From positions 280,906-344,905 of the forward strand of contig NZ_FPBC01000004.1 in assembly GCF_900116605.1 (NCBI RefSeq): a stretch of DNA of 64,000 nucleotides, read 5' to 3'. The notes beneath the pieces are model-generated. The model worked only from the letters and a program-made list of their open reading frames with translations, was not told the DNA's origin and made no database searches. A program made the translations under genes and the position numbers. Position 1 is the stretch's first letter; each line of letters opens with the position of its first letter. This DNA is from Pseudomonas marincola (GTDB taxonomy: Bacteria > Pseudomonadota > Gammaproteobacteria > Pseudomonadales > Pseudomonadaceae). Below are positions 7,762 to 16,301 of the stretch, piece by piece.

Positions 7762-9393
7762 ATGGGCAGCACTGGAAATCCAGAGACCTGGGCAGTGGGA
7801 GAACGAGACACTGTCATTTCAGCATTAGATCGTGCAGTGGAGCGGCATCCAGACAAGGTTCTGCTGGATTTCAGCGGAGAGTTGTACACATATTCACAAG
7901 TTGACTCACTATCGACCAAAATGGCTAATGCACTGGCGGAGCTAGGGGTAAACCCCGGCGACACCGTACTGACGATGCTCGATAACAACATCGACGCCGT
8001 AACCACCTGGCTCGCAATCAACAAGCTCTGCGCAGTCAGCGTGCCGATTAATACTGCATTGAAAGGTGAGTTCCTTCGCCACCAAATTGCCGATACCGGA
8101 ACTTCGATAGTTATTTGCGAGGCCGCCTATCTAGCGCGCATTACGCCGCTTGCCGAGCAACTGCACGACGTGCAACACATCCTGCATCGCGGCGTGCTAG
8201 AACAAGCCAGCGAATGCAGCATCCGCATCGCGCCGCTAGACGAGTTTCGCGGTAGCGATACCACGCCACTGGCTAATAAGCCGCAGCCATCTGATCTCGC
8301 CTGCCTTATCTATACATCTGGCACCACTGGGCCTTCCAAGGGCTGCATGATTAGCTACAACTTCATGTGCAATCTTGCCCGCCTACAATTGCGTGCCGGG
8401 CCAGCCACCGCCGATGACGTGACCATTACGCCGCTGCCGTTGTTTCATATGAACGCGCTGTGCGTATCGATTATCGCCAGCATACTGGTCGGCGCACGCG
8501 CAGCGATCCTGCCGCGCTTCTCGGTTTCTAATTTTTGGCCTGAAGTAGAACGCTCCGGCGCGACCATCGCCTCTATTCTTGGCGGCATGGGCGGCCTACT
8601 TGCGCAAGCCCCAGACAACGATGCAATGCTGCGCTGCATCGGCCAAATACATACTGCACGCGGTAATCCGTATACCGAAGAAACTAAACAGATCTGGCGT
8701 GAGCGCTTCGGCACCAAATTGGTCGGCGGTAATGGTTATGGCCTCACCGAGGCCTGCGTTATCACCTCGCTGGCGGCTGGCGAATATGCTGCCCCAGGGT
8801 CGTCCGGTAAACGTATTGATGATTTTGATGTGCGCATTGTTGATGACCTCGACCACGAAGTACCAGCAAACACCGCCGGAGAGATCGTTGTGCGCCCACT
8901 GCGTCCTGACATCATGTTCCAGGGTTACTGGAAACGCCCGGAAGACACGCAAAAGCTGATGCGCAACATGTGGTTCCACACCGGCGACATCGGCAAATTT
9001 GATGATGAGGGTTTCTTCTACTTCGTCGACCGCAAAAAAGACTACCTTCGCCGTCGTGGCGAGAATATCTCTAGCTTTGAGATGGAGGCGGCATTTGCCA
9101 TTCACCCTGCATTATCCGAGGTGGCCGTGCATGCCGTACCGTCGGATAAAGGCGAAGACGACGTTAAGGTCACCGCCGTGCTGCACGAAGGTGCAACCTT
9201 AAAGCCCGAAGATTTGTTTCTTTGGGCAGCAGAGTCTGTGCCCTACTACGCGCTCCCCCGCTACATTGAGTTCCGCGACAGCTTGCCAAAGAACCCACAG
9301 GGTCGGGTTTTGAAATATCAGCTCAGAGATGAAGGCAAAACGGCGACAACATGGGATTTGGAAACAACCTCCATCACCGTCTCCAAAAAGTAA
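7762..9393 (+). CDS. ditJ: Acyl-CoA synthetase (AMP-forming), DitJ
   Basis: A 543-aa ANL-superfamily ligase that would activate a carboxylate (a diterpenoid acid or ring-cleavage acid) with ATP and CoA. Motifs in order: the P-loop-like LIYTSGTTGPSKGC (about 185-198), GYGLTEAC (about 328-335), WFHTGDIG (about 410-417) and the hinge/C-terminal DRKKDYLRRRGENIS (about 427-441). ATG 7762 follows CGGAGAAAACTC, a good ribosome site; an in-frame TTG at 7735 is possible but less likely. It is monocistronic, divergent from ditK, and followed by a long hairpin at 9442-9481. Confidence 0.92.
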   Translation: MGSTGNPETWAVGERDTVISALDRAVERHPDKVLLDFSGELYTYSQVDSLSTKMANALAELGVNPGDTVLTMLDNNIDAVTTWLAINKLCAVSVPINTALKGEFLRHQIADTGTSIVICEAAYLARITPLAEQLHDVQHILHRGVLEQASECSIRIAPLDEFRGSDTTPLANKPQPSDLACLIYTSGTTGPSKGCMISYNFMCNLARLQLRAGPATADDVTITPLPLFHMNALCVSIIASILVGARAAILPRFSVSNFWPEVERSGATIASILGGMGGLLAQAPDNDAMLRCIGQIHTARGNPYTEETKQIWRERFGTKLVGGNGYGLTEACVITSLAAGEYAAPGSSGKRIDDFDVRIVDDLDHEVPANTAGEIVVRPLRPDIMFQGYWKRPEDTQKLMRNMWFHTGDIGKFDDEGFFYFVDRKKDYLRRRGENISSFEMEAAFAIHPALSEVAVHAVPSDKGEDDVKVTAVLHEGATLKPEDLFLWAAESVPYYALPRYIEFRDSLPKNPQGRVLKYQLRDEGKTATTWDLETTSITVSKK

Positions 9394-9441
9394 CAGGGGA
9401 AAGCGTTTGGGCACCACCCAAATCCCCCACGCGCGAGTACA

Positions 9442-9481
9442 GCTCAAGCTCGCTATGCTTAAAAACGTAGTGAGCTTGAGC
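9442..9481 (+). terminator. Hairpin downstream of ditJ
   Basis: Inverted repeat GCTCAAGCTC / GAGCTTGAGC (10 bp, perfect) with a further CTA/TAG pairing inside, 49 bp after the ditJ stop. No T run follows, so its termination strength is uncertain. Confidence 0.6.
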
Positions 9482-10037
9482 CACTGCAAACCCAGTGATT
9501 GATGTTGAACAAACGCTTTGCGGGTTAGCCAGCTTCGTGCACACCTAGGATAGGCTTAGCGGTACCCATCCGCTGACTTGCCCTCATGTGCTGATCCACC
9601 GCAGATTACTGGCCCAGGCCGCCCTCTTTCGCATTTACGGCGAGTCACTGTTCTCTTTGATCGCGCAATAGAGAAAGTAAACAAAGAAAAAGCGCGCCCA
9701 GTATCTGGCTCTCGCTGCTACGCGATTCGACGTCCTTCGTTGCGGCGCCGCTCCGGGGCACTTCACGACGGGACGCTCCTGTCCCGGCGCGCCTCAATCG
9801 GTGTCCTGCCTCGCTACCCCTGCGCTCTGCTTTCTGACTGGATTGAGGTTTTTACCGCCGGCTCGATTGTCTAAAAACATCAAAGCTTAAGCGACAAAAC
9901 CAGGTTCACCACCAGCTTGTGGGAGCGACTTCAGTCGCGAAGCCTTTACATCAGTGAATGGCTGTTTCTCGTCACGCCCACCAATGCTTAAGTGAACTGC
10001 ATTGCGGACCTAGCCGCACTTTATGTGCCTTGCATTT
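9482..10037. other. Non-coding gap between ditJ and ditI
   Basis: About 550 bp without a credible gene. At 9650-9690 there is a short inverted pairing of TTCTCTTTG with CAAAGAAAA followed by GC-rich sequence, which resembles a degenerate Pseudomonas intergenic repeat. A REP-like unit is annotated separately at 9918-9944. The open frame over 9578-9874 has low-complexity Arg/Ser-rich content and no ribosome site, so I do not call it a gene. Confidence 0.5.
9918..9944. repeat. REP-like palindromic element
   Basis: The sequence TGTGGGAGCGACTTCAGTCG and the GCGAAGCC after it fit the common Pseudomonas REP pattern (TGTGGGAGCGRNYTxxxYCGCGAA), with a short hairpin around GCGACTTCAGTCGC. One unit only. 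It supports a Pseudomonas host. Confidence 0.65.
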
Positions 10038-10838
10038 TTAGTATTCGCGAACAGCAATACCTTTTGGCCGCGAGTTGTAACCCGGCAGATGCAGCCCACC
10101 ATCGACATGTATGGTTTCGCCGGTGACGAAGCGCGACATGTCTGAAGCGAGGAAAACCACTACCGGACCGATATCTGCCTCCGGCTCACCACAACGCCCA
10201 AGCGGCCGCATGGATGCGGACATTTCAGCAAAACCAGGATTCTCCGCAGCCAGCTTGTGAAACGTTGCGCCCATCGCAGTCGGGGCGATGGCGTTGGTGC
10301 GAATATTAAACCGCCCCCACTCAGAAGCTGCGCTGCGGGTCAGACCGACAATCGCCGACTTGGCAGTGTTGTAATCGCCATGTAGCCAAGCGCCGATTTC
10401 GATATCGATGGAATAGAAATTGATAATTTTACCGCCCCCGCGAGCCTTCATGTGGGGTAAAGCCGCCTTCATCGCCCACCATGCAGCCCAAACGGTGGAG
10501 CTCAGCGTTTGCTCCAACATAGCGTCGGTTTTTTCTTCCAGCAGCACATTGGGCGTGGGTGCGAATGCGTTGTTAACTAGGATATCGAGCCCGCCAAATT
10601 CATCAACGGCCAACTGTATAGCAGCTTCGATATCTGCCTTGCTACACACATCGGTCTTGATATAGGCCGCTTGGCCGCCCAGCGCCTTTAGCTCCGCGAC
10701 GACAGCCTCACCACTAGTACTATCAAGTTCAGCGACAACGACTGCGGCACCCTCTTTAACAAAGCTCAACGCGATGCCGCGGCCAATTCCTCCACCGGCA
10801 CCAGTGATTACCGCAACCTGGTTAGTTAGCAGCGCCAT
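10038..10838 (-). CDS. ditI: Short-chain dehydrogenase/reductase, DitI
   Basis: A 266-aa classical SDR. The nucleotide-binding TGAGGGIGRG is near residues 12-21, NNAFAP is at about 89, and the catalytic YNTAK (DYNTAKSAI) is at about 160, so the tetrad is intact. It probably oxidises a hydroxyl of the diterpenoid or of a CoA intermediate. ATG 10838 has AAGGAG 5 nt upstream; an in-frame GTG at 10844 is less likely. A perfect copy of the 25-bp dyad lies 23-47 bp upstream, in the divergent region shared with the DUF2889 gene. Confidence 0.88.
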   Translation of the reverse strand: MALLTNQVAVITGAGGGIGRGIALSFVKEGAAVVVAELDSTSGEAVVAELKALGGQAAYIKTDVCSKADIEAAIQLAVDEFGGLDILVNNAFAPTPNVLLEEKTDAMLEQTLSSTVWAAWWAMKAALPHMKARGGGKIINFYSIDIEIGAWLHGDYNTAKSAIVGLTRSAASEWGRFNIRTNAIAPTAMGATFHKLAAENPGFAEMSASMRPLGRCGEPEADIGPVVVFLASDMSRFVTGETIHVDGGLHLPGYNSRPKGIAVREY

Positions 10839-10860
10839 AGCCACTCCTTTTTATTTTTAG

Positions 10861-10885
10861 TGAACATTATTTATTATAGTGTTCA
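10861..10885. promoter_or_regulatory. Candidate operator (perfect TGAACA-N13-TGTTCA dyad)
   Basis: TGAACA (10861-10866) and TGTTCA (10880-10885) form a perfect 6-bp dyad with 13-bp AT-rich spacing. It lies between divergent ditI and the DUF2889 gene and is the best copy of the motif in the window. Confidence 0.6.
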
Positions 10886-10936
10886 AATATAACCGATTTC
10901 GTCAACCGAAACAGCATTACAACAAGGATATTGAGG

Positions 10937-11686
10937 ATGACTGTATTTCGCCGCCGAGTGGAAATAGTAGCCAGCTACGCCGAGCAATCCGGCGAGGTTC
11001 GCGCCACACTGGAAGACGACTTCCATCACTTCAGGGTCCGGGTTCGGCATAACGCCGGAGTTGTCAGTGCGGTAGACGGTGAAGCCATTCGCTTCCCTTA
11101 CAGCCTATGCCCGCAAGCCTGCGAACAACTGCAACACCTACTGAGCATGCCCATGAGTCAGGTAGCGCATTCGGTCACTCGACAAACCGACGCCAGCCAT
11201 CAATGCACACACCTACTGGATCTTGCCGGCCTGGCAATCGCGGCGGCGGCGCGAGGCGCAGTACAACTGCGCTATGACATAAACGTTGGCCAGCGCGTTA
11301 ATCAACGCACCCGCGCAGTACTATTGCGCGACGATAGGCCTTACTTATCTTGGCAAATAAATGGCACGCAGATCGAAGGCCCAATCCCTTACGCGGGGAT
11401 AAATTTACGTGAAGGTATGGCTCGCTGGGCAATCAGTAATTTGTCTGTAGAGGCTGCCGAGGCGGCATTGCTGCTGCGCCGCTGCACGCTTATTTCAATG
11501 GGGCGGGCGTATAACTTAGACGCGCAAATTCATGCCATCACAACCGGCCACTGCTACACCCAGCAACCTGAACGTGCAGAACAAGCGCTTCGCATGCAAG
11601 GCTCAACCTGGGATTTCACCGATGAGGCGCACGCACTGTGCGCAGAAGATCAGGTTTGGCTTCGCGATCACGGCGATAGGCCATAA
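10937..11686 (+). CDS. DUF2889 protein
   Basis: A 249-aa soluble protein recognised as DUF2889 from its N-terminal pattern: an RRR-containing start, then LEDDFHHFRVRVRH and a predicted beta-rich half. No catalytic motif is obvious to me. DUF2889 genes are often found inside steroid and terpenoid degradation clusters, which fits its place between ditI and ditA2, but the function is not established. ATG 10937 follows a GAGG-like site; TTG 10931 is in frame but less likely. It faces ditA2 tail to tail and shares its promoter region, including a perfect dyad, with ditI. Confidence 0.75.
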   Translation: MTVFRRRVEIVASYAEQSGEVRATLEDDFHHFRVRVRHNAGVVSAVDGEAIRFPYSLCPQACEQLQHLLSMPMSQVAHSVTRQTDASHQCTHLLDLAGLAIAAAARGAVQLRYDINVGQRVNQRTRAVLLRDDRPYLSWQINGTQIEGPIPYAGINLREGMARWAISNLSVEAAEAALLLRRCTLISMGRAYNLDAQIHAITTGHCYTQQPERAEQALRMQGSTWDFTDEAHALCAEDQVWLRDHGDRP

Positions 11687-11868
11687 GTAATAAGCAAAAG
11701 GCTTCGAGGATTATATGCAATAAGTCGCGGACCGCTTAAGCGCCAATGCTGCTTATCGCGGTGTAGATCTACGTGTAGGTGTAAATGCAGCTGTAGATGC
11801 GCCACTCTGAGCAAGAAGCGGAGCCAGAAATAAGCGCCCAGCTTCAAGCCAGAGTGTCGCTACAGCAG

Positions 11869-12444
11869 TTACAGGAAGACCGCCAGATTTGGGGTTCCGA
11901 GTACTGCCTGATCAATGATCACTTCCCGGCGAGCAAGCTTGAAGCCTGCCTCGCTCAAGCGCAAAACATCACGTCGCTCTCCGCTAATGATATCTACGTG
12001 GTGGTCCTTGAATCGACTACGCGTTAGCAACAGATAGCTGGTGACTACAAACTCATCAGCCTTTTCTGTTTCTTCAACGAATACGTTAGTGACCAAGCGG
12101 CGTGTGCGCGAGGGTGGATCCTCCGCCCAAGCGCTTTTGCCGGAAAGGCGCAAGATACGACCCATAATCGAACGGTAGTCATCGTGGTAGTGCTGCACGC
12201 TACGCACGATGGTCGCGCTAAGTTCAGCCGACACGCGAGTCTGGCGTAAAGGCACGGTGTACACCAGATCGGTGTCCAGGCGCTCGGCCCACTCCTGCAG
12301 GCGAATCTGGTCGAGTAACGTGGCTTCTTCATAAAGAAAGGTCACCACATCATTGTAAATTGGCGAGCCCACAGGTACCCGCTTGGTGCCGACAGGGGAA
12401 CCCGGCTGGATATCCTCCACGCCGCGTTGTTGAACCTCAGCCAT
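11869..12444 (-). CDS. ditA2: Ring-hydroxylating dioxygenase beta subunit, DitA2
   Basis: A 191-aa NTF2-fold beta subunit of a Rieske non-haem iron dioxygenase. It has the family features: an acidic N-terminal helix region (DVVTFLYEEATLLD), a VYTVPLRQTR strand and a C-terminal DQAVLGTPNLAVFL that matches the usual ending. It forms the structural part of an alpha3beta3 oxygenase with DitA1, encoded just upstream with a 95-bp gap. The start ATG 12444 has GAGGAGT upstream. In BKME-9 this enzyme dihydroxylates 7-oxodehydroabietic acid at C11/C12. Confidence 0.93.
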   Translation of the reverse strand: MAEVQQRGVEDIQPGSPVGTKRVPVGSPIYNDVVTFLYEEATLLDQIRLQEWAERLDTDLVYTVPLRQTRVSAELSATIVRSVQHYHDDYRSIMGRILRLSGKSAWAEDPPSRTRRLVTNVFVEETEKADEFVVTSYLLLTRSRFKDHHVDIISGERRDVLRLSEAGFKLARREVIIDQAVLGTPNLAVFL

Positions 12445-12539
12445 GAGTCACTCCTCACTTGTTCTTGTACTTGTTAATGCTGCTAGCGCAATGCGACCCC
12501 ATTAAATAGAGTCGCTAGTGCGCTGACGTTTACGGCCGA

Positions 12540-13940
12540 TTATTCTTCGTCCGAGGCGGTCATCAGTTCGTGCCAGTACAACCACCAGTGCCACTGAGTA
12601 TCGTCTTTGGTAAAGCCTTCATTGACTATACCAGGACCCGGCCAACCCTCTGGCGCACCTGTTTCAAAGCAGGCTTGATACTTCAGCGTGCTCTTACGAC
12701 CCATAGTGCCTTTGGCGGCTAAGGTCATGTGCGGCCAGGTGTCGGAGTCGTCCTGCTCAACCATGCCCGAGGTGCCAAACAGCTGAATGGTCTGCTTGAG
12801 CATCTTATCGCGCAGCTCTGGCGAGGCGTCTTTCTCGGCAAATACCCAGTTAACGAACTCAAGCTTATCTGGTCCTTGCGGCACATAGGCGTGCAGAGTC
12901 ATGGAGCCCACTACGCTGCCGTCTGGCTGCGGAATGTAAACAAAACCAAAGAGGATGTTTGGGAACATACCTCCAACTTGCGGCGGCATAGTGGTCAGTA
13001 CTTTGAGCTGATCTTCGCTGAGATTACGCGACAACTGCTCAACCATATCGGCAGTCATACCCGCTGGCGGCAACGCCTGAAGCTTTTGCTCTACGGTGAG
13101 TTCGGCAGGGTCGAGGCCCGTTAAACGCTTAATTTTGCGCGCCAAATCGATGCAACGCAGGGCATGACCATGGGGCGAGCTGATCTCTACGCCAATCATT
13201 TCAGGGCTAAGGTCGGCAGTTTCACCCTCACCTTTTTTCGCGTAGTTACCTACTTCACCCAACCAGCGGTGCAGCGTTAGCGTGTGGAAACCATCGGCAG
13301 CTGATTGCTCGCCAGCGGTCTTCCAGTTGGCGTTAACAACGAAGCGCTGCGGTGGACCGAGCACCTCCATACCTTTGTCAGAGCGGCAGAAGAGCATGTC
13401 GTAATACCACTTGGCATCACCCAGAAACTCTTCAAACGAAGGCCCTTCAATGTTCCAAGTGGCGAAGATCAGCCCACCATAAACCGTAACTCGAGCCTTT
13501 TTCAGGCCCAGCTCTTCTTTGGCCATCATCTTGCCGTGCATGCACTCGCGCTCAACTGGCGAGCCAACGAAGTCACCGTTCGGGCGGAAAGCCCAACCGT
13601 GGTAGATGCACTTGTGAACTTGGGTATTGCCACAGTCAGCACTGCTGATGCGCATGCCGCGGTGCGGACACACGTTGAGGTTGACATAAACCTCGCCCTG
13701 TTTGCCGCGGGCCACAATCACGGAATCGGACCCTAGGTCGCGGACCATGAAATCCCCGGAATTGGGAATCTCAGACTCGTGGCCCAACAGAACCCAGATC
13801 TTGCCGAAGATTTTCTCCATCTCCAGCTCGTAAATTTCGCGGTCAGACAGCACACGCATCTGCACTTCGCGGGTGGATGGATAGATCAGATCGCTGACTT
13901 TGGTTCCATCAGACAAAACGGGGCTTTTTCTTGTTAGCAT
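12540..13940 (-). CDS. ditA1: Ring-hydroxylating dioxygenase alpha subunit, DitA1
   Basis: A 466-aa catalytic subunit of a Rieske dioxygenase. The Rieske [2Fe-2S] site is complete: C91-x-H93 in NVCPHRG and C111-x2-H114 in CIYHGW. The mononuclear iron site is D216-x2-H219-x4-H224 in ADGFHTLTLH, preceded by NANWK, and an EQDDSDTW segment near 395 belongs to the subunit-bridging/iron end of the domain. Known reaction of DitA: 11,12-dihydroxylation of 7-oxodehydroabietic acid. The start ATG 13940 has GGAGG 6 nt upstream. A dyad-like site (AAGACA-N13-TGTACA) lies 49-73 bp upstream. The electron donor is DitA3, encoded 9 kb away. Confidence 0.96.
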   Translation of the reverse strand: MLTRKSPVLSDGTKVSDLIYPSTREVQMRVLSDREIYELEMEKIFGKIWVLLGHESEIPNSGDFMVRDLGSDSVIVARGKQGEVYVNLNVCPHRGMRISSADCGNTQVHKCIYHGWAFRPNGDFVGSPVERECMHGKMMAKEELGLKKARVTVYGGLIFATWNIEGPSFEEFLGDAKWYYDMLFCRSDKGMEVLGPPQRFVVNANWKTAGEQSAADGFHTLTLHRWLGEVGNYAKKGEGETADLSPEMIGVEISSPHGHALRCIDLARKIKRLTGLDPAELTVEQKLQALPPAGMTADMVEQLSRNLSEDQLKVLTTMPPQVGGMFPNILFGFVYIPQPDGSVVGSMTLHAYVPQGPDKLEFVNWVFAEKDASPELRDKMLKQTIQLFGTSGMVEQDDSDTWPHMTLAAKGTMGRKSTLKYQACFETGAPEGWPGPGIVNEGFTKDDTQWHWWLYWHELMTASDEE

Positions 13941-13988
13941 GATTGCCTCCTACTCAGGGGTTCGCTGCGGTACTTTGCAACGGAATAT

Positions 13989-14013
13989 AAGACACTTTAT
14001 TGATTTCTGTACA
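13989..14013. promoter_or_regulatory. Divergent copy of the dyad upstream of ditA1
   Basis: AAGACA-N13-TGTACA keeps the ACA-N13-TGT core and matches 19 of 25 bases of the site between ditG and the DUF35 gene (15831-15855). It is weaker against the TGAACA-N13-TGTTCA consensus. Confidence 0.35.
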
Positions 14014-14076
14014 TAGAATTCACACTAGAATTGTAAGTGAAGCTGTTCTAGCAGCATCCAGAGCTGAGTTACCGCC

Positions 14077-15066
14077 TCAACCCTTGTTGCCAGCCTGGGT
14101 GCGCAGCACGCCAATGCCTTCAATTTCTAGCTCAATCACATCACCACGCTTCAAATAGCGCAGTTGTTCCAAGCCGCATCCGTTGCCGACCGTGCCGGAA
14201 CCGAGAAACTCACCGGGATATAGAGTTTCACAGCGCGAAACGTGCTCGATGACATCTTCAAACTGCCAGCGCATGTCGCGAGTGTTGCCGCGCCCCCACT
14301 CCTCGCCGTTTACCCGCGCGATCATATTCAGGTCATATGGATCACCGAGTTCGTCGGCGGTCACCAAGCAAGGCCCCATGATATTGGCGGTATCGAAATC
14401 TTTGCTCTTGGCTGGCCCCAGCATGCCCGGCATTTCGAGTGCCTGAGCATCACGGGCACTCATGTCGTTAAAGATGGTGTAACCAACAATATGGCTACGG
14501 GCCGCGTCACGACTGATGTCTTTGCCCTTTTTACCGATGTAGCAACCGAATTCCAACTCGAAATCCATGGCGCGGCTAAAGCTTGGCCACAGGAACTCAT
14601 CGTCGTTGCCAATCACCGCGAAACGATTGCCTTTGTAATAGATCGGTTGCTTGTTGAACGTCTCTATAACCCGGTCATCTGCCCGCGTATTCATCGCTTT
14701 CAACGTAGCTTCTGGGTCTTCAGTACGCAGCGCTCGGGCGCGGCGCGCAGCGGCAAAACTCTGCCGCAGGTGCAGCTCAAAGCATGAGCAGTCACGCATC
14801 TGCGGGGGCGGTTGAATAGGTGCACGTAATTTCACCTCGCAGCGCTCAAGCACCGCATCAGCAGGCGCCTTGGCAACTAGGCCACGTGCAAGCTCAAGGC
14901 CCGACTCGCCGGCCTCAACCAAGGCCAATATGCTGACTAACGCTGGGCTATCTTGCCCTTTCAGGGCGCGATGGGCCTTTTGCAGATCCAGCACTAACTG
15001 ATCTTGATTAAGCAATACACCGCCCCGATCCATCCCGTGTGCATCGGTAAAAGTAACTAACCTCAT
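14077..15066 (-). CDS. ditH: Fumarylacetoacetate hydrolase-family protein, DitH
   Basis: A 329-aa FAH-family enzyme with an N-terminal domain of about 90 residues before the catalytic core. Acidic metal ligands appear in FELEFGCYIGKKGKD (about 168-182) and the FNDMSARD motif (about 200-207). It is listed in my memory of the BKME-9 cluster as an isomerase/decarboxylase acting after ring cleavage. Its ATG (15066) overlaps the ditG stop by 4 bp (ATGA), so it is translationally coupled to ditG. Chain length is longer than DitM and DitD (283 and 294 aa), suggesting a different substrate. Confidence 0.88.
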   Translation of the reverse strand: MRLVTFTDAHGMDRGGVLLNQDQLVLDLQKAHRALKGQDSPALVSILALVEAGESGLELARGLVAKAPADAVLERCEVKLRAPIQPPPQMRDCSCFELHLRQSFAAARRARALRTEDPEATLKAMNTRADDRVIETFNKQPIYYKGNRFAVIGNDDEFLWPSFSRAMDFELEFGCYIGKKGKDISRDAARSHIVGYTIFNDMSARDAQALEMPGMLGPAKSKDFDTANIMGPCLVTADELGDPYDLNMIARVNGEEWGRGNTRDMRWQFEDVIEHVSRCETLYPGEFLGSGTVGNGCGLEQLRYLKRGDVIELEIEGIGVLRTQAGNKG

Positions 15067-15764
15067 ACGCGACCACTCACAGGTAGCAGTGCGCCTGTAA
15101 CGGCAGCGGCGTCGTCTGATAACAAGAACGCGACCACAGCCGCCAACGCATCTTGGCTTACCCAGCGGCTGCTATCGGCATCTGGCATATCGGCACGGTT
15201 GGCCGGTGTGTCGATAATGCTTGGCAGCACCGCGTTAACCGTGACGTTGCGGTCTTTTAGCTCCTCAGCCAAGGCTTCTGTTAGGCGTGATACGCCTGCC
15301 TTGGAAGCGCTGTAAGCGCCCATGCCCATGCCCGCCTTAACAGAGGCCAAGGCGCCGACATTGACGATTCGCCCTGTGCTTGAGCCCAGCAGATGCGCCA
15401 AAGCCGCTTGCGAGCTAACAACAGCAGTGCGCACATTCAGCTGATACATGCGGTCCCAAGTATCAAGACTGCCCTGCTCGACTGTTTCCCAGGCGAAGCC
15501 GCCAGCCACATTGACCAAACAATCAATGCCGCCCATCTCACTGCTGATGCGCTCAAACGCTGCCTGTGCAGACTCTGCCGAGGTCAAATCGACGCCATCA
15601 ACACACAACAAGTTTTGTGTATCAAGCAGCGTTGCTGGCGCTTGAATACGGTCGACCAGTGCCACACGCGCACCGCGTGCCAATAAAAGCTGACCTAGCG
15701 TGCTGCCGAGCGCTCCAAACCCACCGGTGACGACTACCCTCTTGTCCAATAGTGGCAGGGACAT
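15063..15764 (-). CDS. ditG: Short-chain dehydrogenase/reductase, DitG
   Basis: A 233-aa SDR with GGFGALGSTLG for NAD(P) binding at about residues 14-24, NVAGG at about 87, and the catalytic Y-x3-K in MGAYSASKAGV at about 151-155, so it should be active. The start ATG 15764 has GAGGA upstream. It is the first gene of a likely ditG-ditH(-ditA1A2) transcript and divergent from the DUF35/ditF pair. A hydroxyl or dihydrodiol oxidation is likely, since ditB lacks the catalytic Tyr. Confidence 0.87.
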   Translation of the reverse strand: MSLPLLDKRVVVTGGFGALGSTLGQLLLARGARVALVDRIQAPATLLDTQNLLCVDGVDLTSAESAQAAFERISSEMGGIDCLVNVAGGFAWETVEQGSLDTWDRMYQLNVRTAVVSSQAALAHLLGSSTGRIVNVGALASVKAGMGMGAYSASKAGVSRLTEALAEELKDRNVTVNAVLPSIIDTPANRADMPDADSSRWVSQDALAAVVAFLLSDDAAAVTGALLPVSGRV

Positions 15765-15830
15765 AGCGAAATCCTCTTGTTGTTTTGAGGTGCAGAACGT
15801 TTTGCTCTGACCCGATCAAGTCAAATATAT

Positions 15831-15855
15831 ATGACACTTTTCTAATATTTGTACA
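15831..15855. promoter_or_regulatory. Divergent copy of the dyad between ditG and the DUF35 gene
   Basis: ATGACA-N13-TGTACA; its core ACA-N13-TGT is kept and the flanking bases closely match the ditA1 site. It sits 67 bp upstream of ditG and 48 bp upstream of the DUF35 gene, so one site could serve both. Confidence 0.35.
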
Positions 15856-15902
15856 AATGATACTGTGTGACTTCAAGTTAAACATTTTCCTGCGGACAGC
15901 TG

Positions 15903-16301
15903 ATGCCAAGAAAATTACCTGCACTCAACGCCGACAACCGCGCCTTCTGGCAAGGGGGGGAACTGGCCGAATTGCGGATTCACCGGTGTACCGCCTGCAG
16001 CCTATTTTTTCATCCGCCAGCCCCACTCTGCCCGCATTGTGCAAGCTTTAAGGTGCTGCCTACGGCTGTTTCTGGGAAAGGCACAGTGCTTAGCTATACG
16101 GTCAATCATCAGCCATGGAGCCCCGAAATCGAGGTGCCTTATGTGGTGGCGATTATTGAGTTGGTTGAGCAGCAAGGTTTGCAGTTCGTCAGTAACGTAG
16201 TGGGCATCCCCGTCACAGATGTGCATATCGGCTTGCCGGTGCAAGTCAGTTTTCTCAACATTGAGGACGTGTGGCTGCCGCTGTTTGAGAAGGCGCAATG
16301 A
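15903..16301 (+). CDS. DUF35 Zn-ribbon/OB-fold protein, partner of DitF
   Basis: A 132-aa DUF35 protein: a rubredoxin-like zinc ribbon (C29-x2-C32-x10-C43-x2-C46, in HRCTACS and PLCPHC) followed by an OB fold (GKGTVLSYTVNH...). In steroid side-chain degradation, DUF35 domains form complexes with thiolase-like Ltp2/SCP2 proteins to make retro-aldolases or thiolases. The gene overlaps ditF by 4 bp (ATGA), so the two products almost certainly act together. ATG 15903 is the only sensible start. Confidence 0.88.
   Translation: MPRKLPALNADNRAFWQGGELAELRIHRCTACSLFFHPPAPLCPHCASFKVLPTAVSGKGTVLSYTVNHQPWSPEIEVPYVVAIIELVEQQGLQFVSNVVGIPVTDVHIGLPVQVSFLNIEDVWLPLFEKAQ

Noticed and set aside
9578..9874. 98-codon plus-strand frame
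   Set aside because: Arg/Ser-rich translation over a repeat-like GC-rich block, with no start signal or known family.
11687..11868. Short TGTAGAT-like runs and a 76-codon plus frame at 11797-12027
   Set aside because: The runs are imperfect and few, so no defined repeat is claimed. The frame overlaps ditA2 antisense and has no support.
14005..14019. A 15-bp palindrome (TTCTGTACATAGAAT) also seen as a 13/15 match at 44617-44631, with 10-11/15 matches elsewhere
   Set aside because: In AT-rich intergenic DNA, matches of this quality are expected by chance. The 25-bp dyad explains the ditA1 site better.
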